Assembly (NCBI GenBank): GCA_040221375.1
Contig: JAVKEP010000082.1
Coordinates: 1 to 64,000 of the forward strand
Direction: 5' to 3'
Origin: SHAN690 sp040221375
GTDB taxonomy: Bacteria; Bacteroidota; Bacteroidia; Flavobacteriales_G; Salibacteraceae
Length of the DNA: 64,000 bases
Below, one piece after another: positions 34,406 to 42,743 of this stretch. Positions within the stretch are counted from its first letter, which is position 1. The number at the start of each line of letters is the position of its first letter. The position numbers were made by a program, and so were the translations under genes. Below the pieces are notes generated by a model, which was given only the letters and a program-made list of their open reading frames with translations, was not told the origin of the DNA and did not search any database.

Positions 34406-34900
34406 ATGGCAGGATTTGGCACAAAGCATTATCTGGCCATTGGCGTTACTGTCGCAGTGATCGTTCTTATCATGTTTGCTCCCCGTCATGCGGGAGATGT
34501 GGTGTCGTCAGCCGAGCCTGCTGCCAACAACGAACCCCCAACGGTCGAGAATCAGATTGATTCGGCCTTGGCCATCATCTCCGGTGAAGCTCCAATGCAA
34601 GGAATATTGTTACTAAGGCAAATAGCCGAAGACAATCCGAGTAATTTTAGAGCACAGTATCACCTCGGCCGATTCTCGGCCCAGACAGGACAGTGGGAAA
34701 AGGTTGTAGAGCGATTTGAAAGCGTGCAGAAAATCGATCCGACCTTCAGTGAAGCGAACTACTGGCTAGGGGTTGCAAAAACCAACCTCGGCCGGTCAAT
34801 TGAAGCAAAAGCACATCTTGAGGCTTTCCTAGAGATGGATCAGAATAATTCCGAGCTCAGAAATGAGGCTCAAATAATGTTGAATCAAATACCAAATTGA
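34406..34900 (+). CDS. Membrane-anchored TPR protein
   Basis: 164 residues. One N-terminal membrane helix (about 8-24; YLAIGVTVAVIVLIMFAP) anchors it with the bulk outside the cytoplasm. From about residue 55 there are three tetratricopeptide-like repeats (AQYHLGRFSAQTGQWEKVVE, SEANYWLGVAKTNLGRSIEA). It probably acts as a protein-protein adapter; no specific function is assignable. It lies 9 bases after HU and 1 base before the small basic protein gene. Confidence 0.82.
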   Translation: MAGFGTKHYLAIGVTVAVIVLIMFAPRHAGDVVSSAEPAANNEPPTVENQIDSALAIISGEAPMQGILLLRQIAEDNPSNFRAQYHLGRFSAQTGQWEKVVERFESVQKIDPTFSEANYWLGVAKTNLGRSIEAKAHLEAFLEMDQNNSELRNEAQIMLNQIPN

Positions 34901-34901
34901 G

Positions 34902-34994
34902 ATGCCAAGCGGTAAGAAAAGAAAAAGACACAAGATGGCGACTCACAAGCGCAAGAAGCGTTTGAGAAAGAATCGTCACAAGAAGAAGAAGTAA
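34902..34994 (+). CDS. 30-residue highly basic protein, probable small ribosomal protein (mS38-like)
   Basis: A 30-codon gene starting one base after the TPR stop: MPSGKKRKRHKMATH, then KRKKRLRKNRHKKKK. About two thirds of residues are Lys or Arg, and there is no acidic residue. The pattern K/R-x-HK-M-x-x-HK-x-KKR-x-x-K resembles the conserved core of mitochondrial ribosomal protein mS38 (AURKAIP1/COX24 domain). A role in the ribosome or in RNA binding is therefore plausible, and it precedes RNase G. A protein like this is, from memory, conserved in Flavobacteriia at this position. It is too short for most gene callers. Confidence 0.75.
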   Translation: MPSGKKRKRHKMATHKRKKRLRKNRHKKKK

Positions 34995-35038
34995 TTCTTC
35001 CCTATATCTGACCCCGGGTCAACTAATACATTAATACA

Positions 35039-36598
35039 GTGGATGAGAAAAGCAAAGAACTGATCATTCGCTCCGGGGATGGTGAAGTAAATATTGCTCT
35101 TCTTGAGAACAAAGGCTTGGTCGAATACCACAACGAAAAACTCGATAAGGGTTTCAATGTGGGCGACCTCTTCCTAGGACGCGTCAAGCGCGTAGTACCT
35201 GGGTTGAATGCAGCATTTGTGGATGTAGGATACGAGAAAGACGCATTCCTGCACTACCATGATCTGGGCCCTCAATTCGCATCCTTACAGAAATTCGTTT
35301 CTGAAGGGATTACCGGTAAACGGAACAATGGAAGTCTAGCCGACTTCAAAACCGAACCGGATATCGATAAGAACGGAAAAATGGACTCGGTGGTTAAACC
35401 CAACCGATACATACTCGTTCAAATCGCGAAAGAGCCCATCTCAACCAAAGGCCCTCGCTTAACATGCGAGATGAGCATCGCAGGAAGATTCCTCGTGCTG
35501 GTTCCCTTTGGTGATAAGATCTCGGTTTCTCAGAAGATCAAGAAGCGCGAAGAGCGCGACCGTCTCAGGAGATTGATATCGAGCATCAGACCAAAAGGTT
35601 TTGGTGTGATCGTGCGAACCGTGGCCGAAGGCCAAAAAGTAGCCGAACTCGATGCCGACTTGCGCAACCTTGTGCAACGTTGGGAAGAAGGCTTTGAAAA
35701 TTTTACTTCAACAAAGCCTCCTCAGAAAGTACTTGGCGAAATCGATCGCACCAACGTTATGTTGAGAGACCTTCTCAACGCATCGTTCAATCAGGTGGTG
35801 GTCGATAGCCCAGAATTGCAGAAGGACATTACAACGTACCTAAAGTCCATCTCGCCTGATGCCGATAAACTTGTGAAACTACACAAGGCCAAGACAAATG
35901 TCATGGAGCATTTCGGGATCGAAAAGCAGATCAAAAGTCTGTTTGGAAAACACGTCACCATGAAAAGTGGCGCCTACCTTGTCATTGAACACACCGAAGC
36001 CATGCACGTCATCGACGTTAACAGTGGCAATACAGCGAAAGGTGAAGTCAACCAAGAAAACAGCGCCATGAAGGTCAATATCGAGGCGGCTGAAGAAGTG
36101 GCTCGACAATTGAGACTTCGCGACATGGGTGGATTGATCGTCATTGATTTCATCGATATGCGCAAGGCAGAGAATCGAAAGACGCTGCTGAACAAATTAC
36201 GAGACTTCATGGATGCCGACAGGGCAAAACATCAGGTGCTCCCTGTAAGTCGTTTTGGCCTCGTCGAAATCACGCGCCAACGCGTACGGCCCGAAATGAC
36301 CATCAAAACGTCTGAAGTGTGTCCAACGTGCAAAGGAACCGGCGAAGTACAGGCAGCCATTACCATTGTAGATGAAATAGAAAACAACCTGAAGGCGGTA
36401 TTCGAAGACAAGAAAGAGATCAGCATTGCACTCGCTGCACACCCATTTGTTGCGGCTTACTTGCAGAAAAACATGTACGGCTACCAACGGAAATGGTTCA
36501 AACTATTTAAAAAATGGATCACCGTTGAGCCTAAAACGGCATTGACGCTGCTCGATTACGAATTCTTGGATAAGGACGGAAAGGAAATCCTTTTCTAA
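35039..36598 (+). CDS. rng: Ribonuclease G/E family endoribonuclease
   Basis: 519 residues, starting with GTG at 35039. The S1 RNA-binding domain (about 35-125; VGDLFLGRVKRVVPGLNAAF) has an insertion between its strands. Next come the RNase H-like and DNase I-like parts with the catalytic metal site (MHVIDVNSGNT and GLIVIDFIDMR). The Zn-link region contains CPTCKGTGEV. It has no long RNase E-type C-terminal scaffold, so RNase G is the closer match. It cuts single-stranded AU-rich RNA in rRNA maturation and mRNA decay. A hairpin terminator follows. Confidence 0.93.
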   Translation: MDEKSKELIIRSGDGEVNIALLENKGLVEYHNEKLDKGFNVGDLFLGRVKRVVPGLNAAFVDVGYEKDAFLHYHDLGPQFASLQKFVSEGITGKRNNGSLADFKTEPDIDKNGKMDSVVKPNRYILVQIAKEPISTKGPRLTCEMSIAGRFLVLVPFGDKISVSQKIKKREERDRLRRLISSIRPKGFGVIVRTVAEGQKVAELDADLRNLVQRWEEGFENFTSTKPPQKVLGEIDRTNVMLRDLLNASFNQVVVDSPELQKDITTYLKSISPDADKLVKLHKAKTNVMEHFGIEKQIKSLFGKHVTMKSGAYLVIEHTEAMHVIDVNSGNTAKGEVNQENSAMKVNIEAAEEVARQLRLRDMGGLIVIDFIDMRKAENRKTLLNKLRDFMDADRAKHQVLPVSRFGLVEITRQRVRPEMTIKTSEVCPTCKGTGEVQAAITIVDEIENNLKAVFEDKKEISIALAAHPFVAAYLQKNMYGYQRKWFKLFKKWITVEPKTALTLLDYEFLDKDGKEILF

Positions 36599-36618
36599 AC
36601 CCTACCAGTACATCAATT

Positions 36619-36650
36619 CAAAAAAGGTCGCCAATTGGCGGCCTTTTTAA
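36619..36650 (+). terminator. Intrinsic terminator after RNase G gene
   Basis: GGTCGCC and GGCGGCC pair over an AATT loop (one G-U pair) and are flanked by A6 before and T5 after, so it can work in either direction. It ends the HU-TPR-rng run. Confidence 0.85.
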
Positions 36651-36739
36651 TTCCCTTGATTTGCTAGTCATAGCTTTCCAAGGATGCGCCAAGCGCTCTG
36701 AGATACACTCGCATCAATGTAGGTTTCTAGGAGCATCCA

Positions 36740-37252
36740 ATGTATCGCGGTTCCGATTTGATGCATAGCTTCGTTTCGTTGAAACATCTATCTGTATCGG
36801 AGGCGATCATCAAGATTCGCACGTATTGTAACTACCGAGACCGGTGCCATAAAGAGGTGCGCGATAAACTCTATGCATGGGGATTGTACAAAAGAGAGGT
36901 CGATCAGGTGATGCTCCAAATGATGGAAGAAGACTTGCTCAATGAAGAGCGTTTCGCACGCAGCTACGCAAGAGGATATTTTCGCACGAAACAATGGGGC
37001 AGGTATAAGATACGCCGCGAGCTTCAGTTGAGACAAATCCACGCGCGACTAATCGATACGGCCATGACCGAAATCGATGAAGACGAGTACCAAGATACGG
37101 TGCGTAAGCTCATCGATAAAAAGCTCAAAACTACCCAGGGCAAACCCATGGAACGTAGACAAAAGGTGAGCGAATACCTGATGCGTAAAGGCTATACTTA
37201 CGCCGAGTTCAAACACGCTTTGGAAGAAAAGGGAGTGCGGAAGTCATCCTGA
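36740..37252 (+). CDS. recX: Regulatory protein RecX
   Basis: 170 residues made of tandem three-helix RecX repeats: DRCHKEVRDKLYAWGLYKRE, LLNEERFARSYARGYFRTKQ and KVSEYLMRKGYTYAEFKHAL. RecX proteins bind RecA filaments and limit recombination. recA is not in the window. ATG at 36740 is used; M at 36761 (MHSFVSLKHLSV) is a good alternative, since the conserved part starts after it. No Shine-Dalgarno is visible. Confidence 0.88.
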   Translation: MYRGSDLMHSFVSLKHLSVSEAIIKIRTYCNYRDRCHKEVRDKLYAWGLYKREVDQVMLQMMEEDLLNEERFARSYARGYFRTKQWGRYKIRRELQLRQIHARLIDTAMTEIDEDEYQDTVRKLIDKKLKTTQGKPMERRQKVSEYLMRKGYTYAEFKHALEEKGVRKSS

Positions 37253-37330
37253 CACCACCAGTGCATCGAACAACGCTAGCATCTGCCTATTGAAAGCCAC
37301 TTGTCGGGTAGAAAGCTTCTGCCTAAGCTT

Positions 37331-37338
37331 TACATTTG
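37331..37338 (+). promoter_or_regulatory. -7 element of prfB, leaderless spacing
   Basis: TACATTTG, exact TAnnTTTG, with 4 bases to the ATG at 37343; it argues for that start over the upstream codon at 37301. Confidence 0.6.
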
Positions 37339-37342
37339 CCGC

Positions 37343-38452
37343 ATGATCACCCTCGATGATATCAAAGAAGTTGACGCACGGCTCAAAGCCCTCCGGTCCT
37401 ACCTTGATATCGACCACAAGAAAGCACTCATCGCCGACGAAGAGCAAAAGACCCACGACCCTAATTTTTGGGATGATCCAAAACAGGCAGAAGGGATATT
37501 GAAGCAAATCAACAAGAAGAAGATTTGGACAAAAGCCTTCGACGAACTCATCACCGCACAAGAAGACCTCAAGGTGCTCTACGAGTTTCTAAAAGAAGGA
37601 GAGGCCGAACAAGCTGAAGTAGAAGGGCAGTACAAGAAATTGATGAAGATTCTCGACGACCTCGAGATGAAGAATATGCTGAGTGCCGAAGAGGACGGGC
37701 TAGAAGCCGTCTTACAAATCACCGCAGGCGCCGGAGGTACCGAAAGCTGTGATTGGGCTTCAATGCTCATGAGGATGTACATGATGTGGGGCGAAAAGAA
37801 TGGATACAAAATCACCGAACTCAATTACCAAGGAGGTGATGTCGCAGGCATCAAGACGGTTACCCTTCAATTTACAGGTGACTTTGCATTCGGCTATTTA
37901 AAAGGCGAGAACGGCGTGCACCGACTCGTGCGCATATCGCCCTTCGATAGCAATGCGAAACGCCATACGTCCTTTGTTTCGGTCTATGTTTATCCCCTCG
38001 TCGATGATTCGATCGAAATCGATGTGAATCCCTCTGATATCGAATGGGATACCTTCCGATCTGGTGGCGCGGGAGGGCAAAATGTGAATAAGGTGGAAAC
38101 AGGAGTACGCTTGCGTCACGGACCGTCTGGAATCATCATCGAAAATACGGAGACGCGTTCTCAGCTGCAGAACCGTGAAAAAGCCATCCAATTGCTCAAG
38201 TCTCGGCTCTATGAAATGGAACTGGAAGAAAAACGAGCTAAGCAAGCAGAGATTGAAGCCAATAAGATGAAGATAGAATGGGGAAGTCAAATCCGCAATT
38301 ATGTCCTACACCCTTATAAAATGGTCAAAGATGTGCGGACAAACGTTGAAACATCGGACGCGGATTCTGTACTCAATGGGGATATTGATAAGTTTTTGGA
38401 AGCCTTTCTTATGTGGAGCGCAGGGAAACTAGCGACCGAAGACGCTAACTAG
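37343..38452 (+). CDS. prfB: Peptide chain release factor 2, single uninterrupted frame
   Basis: 369 residues starting MITLDDIKEVDARLK. The peptidyl hydrolysis motif is RSGGAGGQNVNKVETGVRLRH (GGQ). RF2 ends translation at UAA and UGA. In many bacteria codon 25-26 holds CUU-UGA and a +1 frameshift. Here the equivalent place reads TAC CTT GAT (37400-37408) in one frame, with no stop and no purine-rich stretch before it, so the autoregulatory frameshift is absent. The start at 37343 follows from homology and the promoter element; 37301 in the same frame is not supported. Confidence 0.94.
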   Translation: MITLDDIKEVDARLKALRSYLDIDHKKALIADEEQKTHDPNFWDDPKQAEGILKQINKKKIWTKAFDELITAQEDLKVLYEFLKEGEAEQAEVEGQYKKLMKILDDLEMKNMLSAEEDGLEAVLQITAGAGGTESCDWASMLMRMYMMWGEKNGYKITELNYQGGDVAGIKTVTLQFTGDFAFGYLKGENGVHRLVRISPFDSNAKRHTSFVSVYVYPLVDDSIEIDVNPSDIEWDTFRSGGAGGQNVNKVETGVRLRHGPSGIIIENTETRSQLQNREKAIQLLKSRLYEMELEEKRAKQAEIEANKMKIEWGSQIRNYVLHPYKMVKDVRTNVETSDADSVLNGDIDKFLEAFLMWSAGKLATEDAN

Positions 38453-38615
38453 TCGTTCAAAAAACTCCGACTCACGTTCAAGCTAATGCTTAACGTTGCT
38501 TAGCAGCATGCGTGGTGATTCATTACTTTGAGTTCCTTGCATCATTTGTATTATCGGTCTTGCAAGCATAATTTGTATTTTGTAATCCGATAGCGGATTT
38601 AGGGATTCTTGGTGA

Positions 38616-39740
38616 ATGAAAACCCAGCAGTATAATAGCCTGATCGATCTTTCGAGGTCTGAGAATCTCTATAACGGGAACTTCAGCCTGTTTGCGGAGG
38701 ATGCCATCAGATTTCTTGCCAACGAACTCGAGGTAAGCCGCGTGAGTTTTTGGCTTTATAACGGAGATGAGGACAGCATCGAGTGCCATGCGTTATACAA
38801 ACGAGAAACAGACGAGATATCGTCAGGCCAAAAGTTGTACAAGCGAGATTATCCAAAATATTTTAATGCATTCAAACAAACGTTGGTAATCAACGCACCG
38901 GATGCTTACACAGATGAAAGGACCATCGAATTTGCGCAGGAATACCTCCCGCAAACGGGCGTTAGTAGCTTACTTGACGCTCAAGTTCACGTAGCACAAG
39001 AGTTTCTAGGCGTCATGTGCCTTGAGCACTGCGGATCAATAAGGAAGTGGTCAACCTCGGATGAGTTGTACCTAAGAGCGATAGCATCGTACGTAGGACA
39101 ATCTTATTTGTTTATGCTAAATGCAGACGAGCACAATCTCAGAATGCAAAGCGAGCGGAATTACATAAACCTATTTGAGGATAATCCCATTCCAATGTGG
39201 GTGTATGACCACGAGTCACTCAAATTTTTAAAGGTTAATAAGGCTGCAACTGTCCAATACGGTTACTCGAAGGAAGAATTTTTAGAGATGAGCATTCTCG
39301 ATATCCGTCCACCGGAAGAAAGGGTGAAACTGGAAAAGTATTTGAAAACGGAAAGCGGTAGAACTTGGAGTACATCGAGCTGGATACATAAGAATAAAAA
39401 GGGCGAGTTGATGAACGTGGAGGTCTCCTCTGATTGGACGGTCATAGATAATGAACGACAAAGACTGGTCATGGCACAGAACAAGACCCAAGAATACATC
39501 TTGAGGTCTGAAAAAGAAGGTTATTTAAAGAAAATTAAAGAAGGTACCTTTTTCGCTTCTCATAATCTTAGGGCCCCCGTTACCAGACTGATGGGCTTGA
39601 ATCAATTGCTGAGTTTTGAGGACGTATCGAAAGAAGAGTTAGAAGCAATCGCGCATAACATCTCCAAAACAGCCGATGAGATCGATGCAATGATTCGGTT
39701 AATGCATGGCCTTCTGAACAATGAACAACCACAGTCCTAG
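38616..39740 (+). CDS. GAF-PAS sensor protein with histidine-kinase DHp domain but no ATPase
   Basis: 374 residues. Residues about 20-170 are a GAF domain (VSRVSFWLYNGDEDSIECHA, FLGVMCLEHCGSIRKWSTSD). Residues about 180-300 are a PAS domain (YINLFEDNPIPMWVYDHES, VQYGYSKEEFLEMSILDIRP). The end has a HisKA-like helical hairpin with TFFASHNLRAPVTRLMGLNQ (His in the H-box position). The protein then stops, with no HATPase_c domain in any frame downstream before the next gene. It may be a phospho-acceptor or decoy working with another kinase, or a degenerate kinase. No receiver gene is adjacent. Confidence 0.82.
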   Translation: MKTQQYNSLIDLSRSENLYNGNFSLFAEDAIRFLANELEVSRVSFWLYNGDEDSIECHALYKRETDEISSGQKLYKRDYPKYFNAFKQTLVINAPDAYTDERTIEFAQEYLPQTGVSSLLDAQVHVAQEFLGVMCLEHCGSIRKWSTSDELYLRAIASYVGQSYLFMLNADEHNLRMQSERNYINLFEDNPIPMWVYDHESLKFLKVNKAATVQYGYSKEEFLEMSILDIRPPEERVKLEKYLKTESGRTWSTSSWIHKNKKGELMNVEVSSDWTVIDNERQRLVMAQNKTQEYILRSEKEGYLKKIKEGTFFASHNLRAPVTRLMGLNQLLSFEDVSKEELEAIAHNISKTADEIDAMIRLMHGLLNNEQPQS

Positions 39741-39864
39741 CACGATGCACACTTACAATGGCCGCAAGAGTTTAAAAAGTAGCATACGTGCCACTCATAC
39801 TTTGAGTGCAATCAAACAAACAGGGAAGTTGCCTTTTTAGGGAATAGGCGAACTTATATCGGAA

Positions 39865-40038
39865 TTATTCCTCGGGGGAGGAGTGCTCCTCTTCCTTCTT
39901 TTCAAAAAGACCTGGCATCAGGCTATTCAAACCTCCCATCACGGACCAGTATCCCAAGAAACCGATGAGGAAAATCAGGATCCAAAAGGCCATCAATAGA
40001 AAGAAAAGAAAGATAAAGAAGCCAATATATTCTCCCAT
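39865..40038 (-). CDS. 57-residue membrane protein, unknown
   Basis: A 57-codon gene: MGEYIGFFIFLFFLLMAFWI starts one long or two short membrane helices (residues 4-30). A short glycine-containing amphipathic stretch (YWSVMGGLNSLMPGLF) and an acidic tail (EKKEEEHSSPEE) follow. Hydrophobic, amphipathic and charged parts follow the pattern of real small membrane proteins. A variant -7 element (TATATTCG on the minus strand) lies upstream. It is divergent from fumC. I do not recognise a family. Confidence 0.65.
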   Translation of the reverse strand: MGEYIGFFIFLFFLLMAFWILIFLIGFLGYWSVMGGLNSLMPGLFEKKEEEHSSPEE

Positions 40039-40147
40039 GGCAGTTTACATTTGGCAGCGAATATAACGCATCGCTGCTATTTACGATGTGCGATGTGGAC
40101 AAGAAATTGACCAAATAGGAGAAGTGAAAACGTAAACGGACAAAACA

Positions 40148-41545
40148 ATGGAATACAGGATCGAAAAGGACACGATGGGCGAGGTCAACGTACCGGCCGA
40201 TAAGTATTGGGGAGCCCAGACAGAACGTTCGAGAAATAATTTTAAAATTGGCCCCGAAGCCAGCATGCCGCTCGAGTTAATCCATGGGTTTGCTTACCTG
40301 AAAAAGGCAGCTGCCCATACCAATTGTGAGCTAGGGGTGCTGACAAGCGAGAAAAGAGACTTGATTTCTAAGGTGTGTGACGAGATTTTGTCGGGCAAAT
40401 TGGATGATCAGTTTCCACTCGTGATTTGGCAAACGGGATCTGGTACACAATCTAATATGAACGTAAACGAGGTGGTTTCGAATAGGGCCCACGTACTCGA
40501 CGGCGGTAAGCTTGGAGAAGGGGACAAGAAAATTCACCCAAACGACGACGTCAACAAGTCGCAAAGTTCAAACGACACGTTTCCAACAGGCATGCACATT
40601 GCCGCGTATAAAACAGTCGTAGAAACGACAATTCCTGGGGTGGAAAAACTACGGGATACGCTCCAAGCCAAGTCGAAGGAATTCATGCATGTAGTGAAAA
40701 TTGGAAGGACCCACTTGATGGATGCTACGCCACTCACTGTTGGACAAGAATTATCGGGCTACGTGGCGCAACTCAACCATGGAATCAAGGCTCTGCGCAA
40801 TACCTTGGATCATCTTTCTGAAATCGCCTTAGGTGGTACTGCAGTGGGAACGGGAATCAATACTCCGACAGGTTATTCAGAATTGGTCGCCAAGAAGATC
40901 GCAGACTTCACCGGCCACCCTTTTAAATCGGCCGAAAACAAGTTTGAGGCACTCGCTGCCCACGATGCACTCGTCGAGACCCACGGGGCGTTAAAACAGC
41001 TCGCTGTGAGCTTGATGAAGATTGGAAACGACATCCGGTTGTTGGCCAGCGGACCGCGGTGCGGAATCGGCGAACTGATTATTCCGGCCAATGAACCCGG
41101 CTCTAGCATCATGCCCGGAAAAGTGAATCCGACCCAAGCCGAAGCCCTGACCATGGTCTGTGCGCAGGTGATGGGCAATGATGTGGCCGTTACCATGGGA
41201 GGTGCCACGGGTCATTTTGAACTCAATGTATTCAAGCCTGTGATGGCCTACAATGTGCTTTCGAGCGCTAGATTGATTGGGGAGGCTTGTGTATCTTTCA
41301 ATGACCACTGTGCTGCTGGCATCGAACCTAACCTTGGTAGAATCAAGCAGAACTTGGACAACAGCCTCATGCTCGTCACTGCACTCAACACCAAGATAGG
41401 CTACGAAAAGGCGGCCAAAATTGCAAAGACAGCACACGAGAATGGCACCACCTTGAAAGAAGAAGCCATCAATTTGGGCTACCTGACCGCTGATGAATTC
41501 GACCAGTGGGTAGATCCCAGTAAAATGATTGGTAGTCTGAGCTAA
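40148..41545 (+). CDS. fumC: Fumarate hydratase class II
   Basis: 465 residues. The aspartase/fumarase superfamily signature is intact: GSSIMPGKVNPTQAEALTMV. Other FumC blocks are GSGTQSNMNVNEVVSNRA, SSNDTFPTGMHIAA and GRTHLMDATPLTVGQE. It interconverts fumarate and malate in the TCA cycle without an iron-sulfur cluster. The gene stands alone and is followed by a bidirectional hairpin shared with manC. Confidence 0.96.
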   Translation: MEYRIEKDTMGEVNVPADKYWGAQTERSRNNFKIGPEASMPLELIHGFAYLKKAAAHTNCELGVLTSEKRDLISKVCDEILSGKLDDQFPLVIWQTGSGTQSNMNVNEVVSNRAHVLDGGKLGEGDKKIHPNDDVNKSQSSNDTFPTGMHIAAYKTVVETTIPGVEKLRDTLQAKSKEFMHVVKIGRTHLMDATPLTVGQELSGYVAQLNHGIKALRNTLDHLSEIALGGTAVGTGINTPTGYSELVAKKIADFTGHPFKSAENKFEALAAHDALVETHGALKQLAVSLMKIGNDIRLLASGPRCGIGELIIPANEPGSSIMPGKVNPTQAEALTMVCAQVMGNDVAVTMGGATGHFELNVFKPVMAYNVLSSARLIGEACVSFNDHCAAGIEPNLGRIKQNLDNSLMLVTALNTKIGYEKAAKIAKTAHENGTTLKEEAINLGYLTADEFDQWVDPSKMIGSLS

Positions 41546-41565
41546 TTGAAGGCCAGTAAGAGTGA

Positions 41566-41589
41566 AAAAGCCCCTAAAATGAGGCTTTT
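41566..41589. terminator. Bidirectional terminator between fumC and manC
   Basis: AAAAGCC (41566-41572) and GGCTTTT (41583-41589) are perfect complements around a 10-base loop. The A/T arms give a T run on either strand, fitting the convergent genes. Confidence 0.75.
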
Positions 41590-41593
41590 GTGA

Positions 41594-42679
41594 TCAGAGA
41601 AATTGGTTCAATTTGGCGTCTTTCAATTCTTGCACGAACTGCTTAATTTTCTGTTCTTCGTCCTTCTGGCAAATTAACAACACGTCGTCTGTGTCAATGA
41701 CGATGTAGTTCGTCAGCCCTTGTATTACCGAAAGCTTTCCTTGCTTGGTGAGCATGATGGAATGGTTCGTATTGTAAGTACGGATCTCGCCGTTCAGTTT
41801 CACATTGTCATTCTCGTCCTTGTCCACTTGTTCATAAAGGGATCCCCAAGTACCGAGATCGGACCAACCAAAATCGCCGAGTACGACGTCTACGTTTTTG
41901 GCCTTTTCCATGATTCCATAATCGATGGATATGTTTTGGCATTGGTTGTAAATGCGCTTGATGGCCGCCTTCTCCCCCGCATCATTCAGCGAAGAGATAT
42001 CTTCCTCAAAGAGTTCGGCCATGTCAGGCATCAACGACCTGAATGCTTCCACGATGCTTGACACTTTCCACACGAACATTCCGCTGTTCCAATAGAAGTC
42101 ACCACTTTGTAAGAATTGAAGCGCGAGCTCAACACTCGGTTTTTCCGTGAATGTTTTCACTTGTTTTATGCCCTCAGAATCGTACGTACCTTCTCGATGA
42201 AATTGAATGTAGCCGTAGCCTGAATCGGGACGACTGGGCTTGATGCCGATGGTGACTAAATGGCCCGTTTCTGTTGCGTGTTCTATCGCCTCATTGAGCG
42301 TGTGGTGGAATGCCTTTTCTTTTACAATGATGTGGTCCGAAGGCGAAACCACCATCACCGCATCGGGATTTTGCTTATAGAGCTTGTAAGCAGCGTAGGC
42401 AATGCAAGGCGCCGTGTTTTTTCTGGAAGGTTCGGCCAAGACTTGGGCGATACTCAACTCAGGTAGGTGGCTCAATGTCAAATCCGTATAATCTTCGGAA
42501 GTCACAATCATGAATTGTTCAGGCTTCGAAATGGATTTAAATCGATCGTATGTCAATTGAATCAGTGAGGATCCGGTTCCCAGTATGTCTAAGAATTGTT
42601 TCGGCGTAGTTTGACGACTCATCGGCCAAAACCTACTTCCGATTCCACCGGCCATTATTACACAATAAACTTCTTTCAT
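41594..42679 (-). CDS. manC: Mannose-1-phosphate guanylyltransferase
   Basis: 361 residues from ATG at 42679 (MKEVYCVIMAGGIGSRFWPM); an upstream in-frame ATG at 42709 adds ten residues unlike the family. The nucleotidyltransferase signature continues TTPKQFLDILG. MVVSPSDHIIVKEKAFHHTL binds metal and nucleotide, and VKTFTEKPSVELALQFL follows. It makes GDP-mannose from GTP and mannose-1-phosphate. It lacks the C-terminal isomerase domain of bifunctional enzymes; the isomerase step could come from the enzyme at 13922-14914. Confidence 0.94.
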   Translation of the reverse strand: MKEVYCVIMAGGIGSRFWPMSRQTTPKQFLDILGTGSSLIQLTYDRFKSISKPEQFMIVTSEDYTDLTLSHLPELSIAQVLAEPSRKNTAPCIAYAAYKLYKQNPDAVMVVSPSDHIIVKEKAFHHTLNEAIEHATETGHLVTIGIKPSRPDSGYGYIQFHREGTYDSEGIKQVKTFTEKPSVELALQFLQSGDFYWNSGMFVWKVSSIVEAFRSLMPDMAELFEEDISSLNDAGEKAAIKRIYNQCQNISIDYGIMEKAKNVDVVLGDFGWSDLGTWGSLYEQVDKDENDNVKLNGEIRTYNTNHSIMLTKQGKLSVIQGLTNYIVIDTDDVLLICQKDEEQKIKQFVQELKDAKLNQFL

Positions 42680-42743
42680 CGCATTAGATTGGGCGCGAAT
42701 GTAATGCACAAGAATCGCTCTAAGTTGAAGTCAACGTTAGGAA

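Noticed and set aside
38544..38579. Two ATTTGTATT copies before the GAF-PAS gene
   Set aside because: AT-rich 9-mers 27 bases apart; neither fits TAnnTTTG exactly, so I could not assign a promoter or operator.
39740..39864. Possible frameshifted ATPase domain after the GAF-PAS protein
   Set aside because: No N-box, G1 or G2 motif can be read in any frame in the 124 bases before the next gene, so a simple frameshift does not explain the missing domain.
39923..40114. Alternative minus-strand frame of 63 codons over the small membrane protein gene
   Set aside because: Its composition is irregular and it lacks a good start; the 57-codon frame in the same place has a consistent membrane-protein pattern and explains the region.
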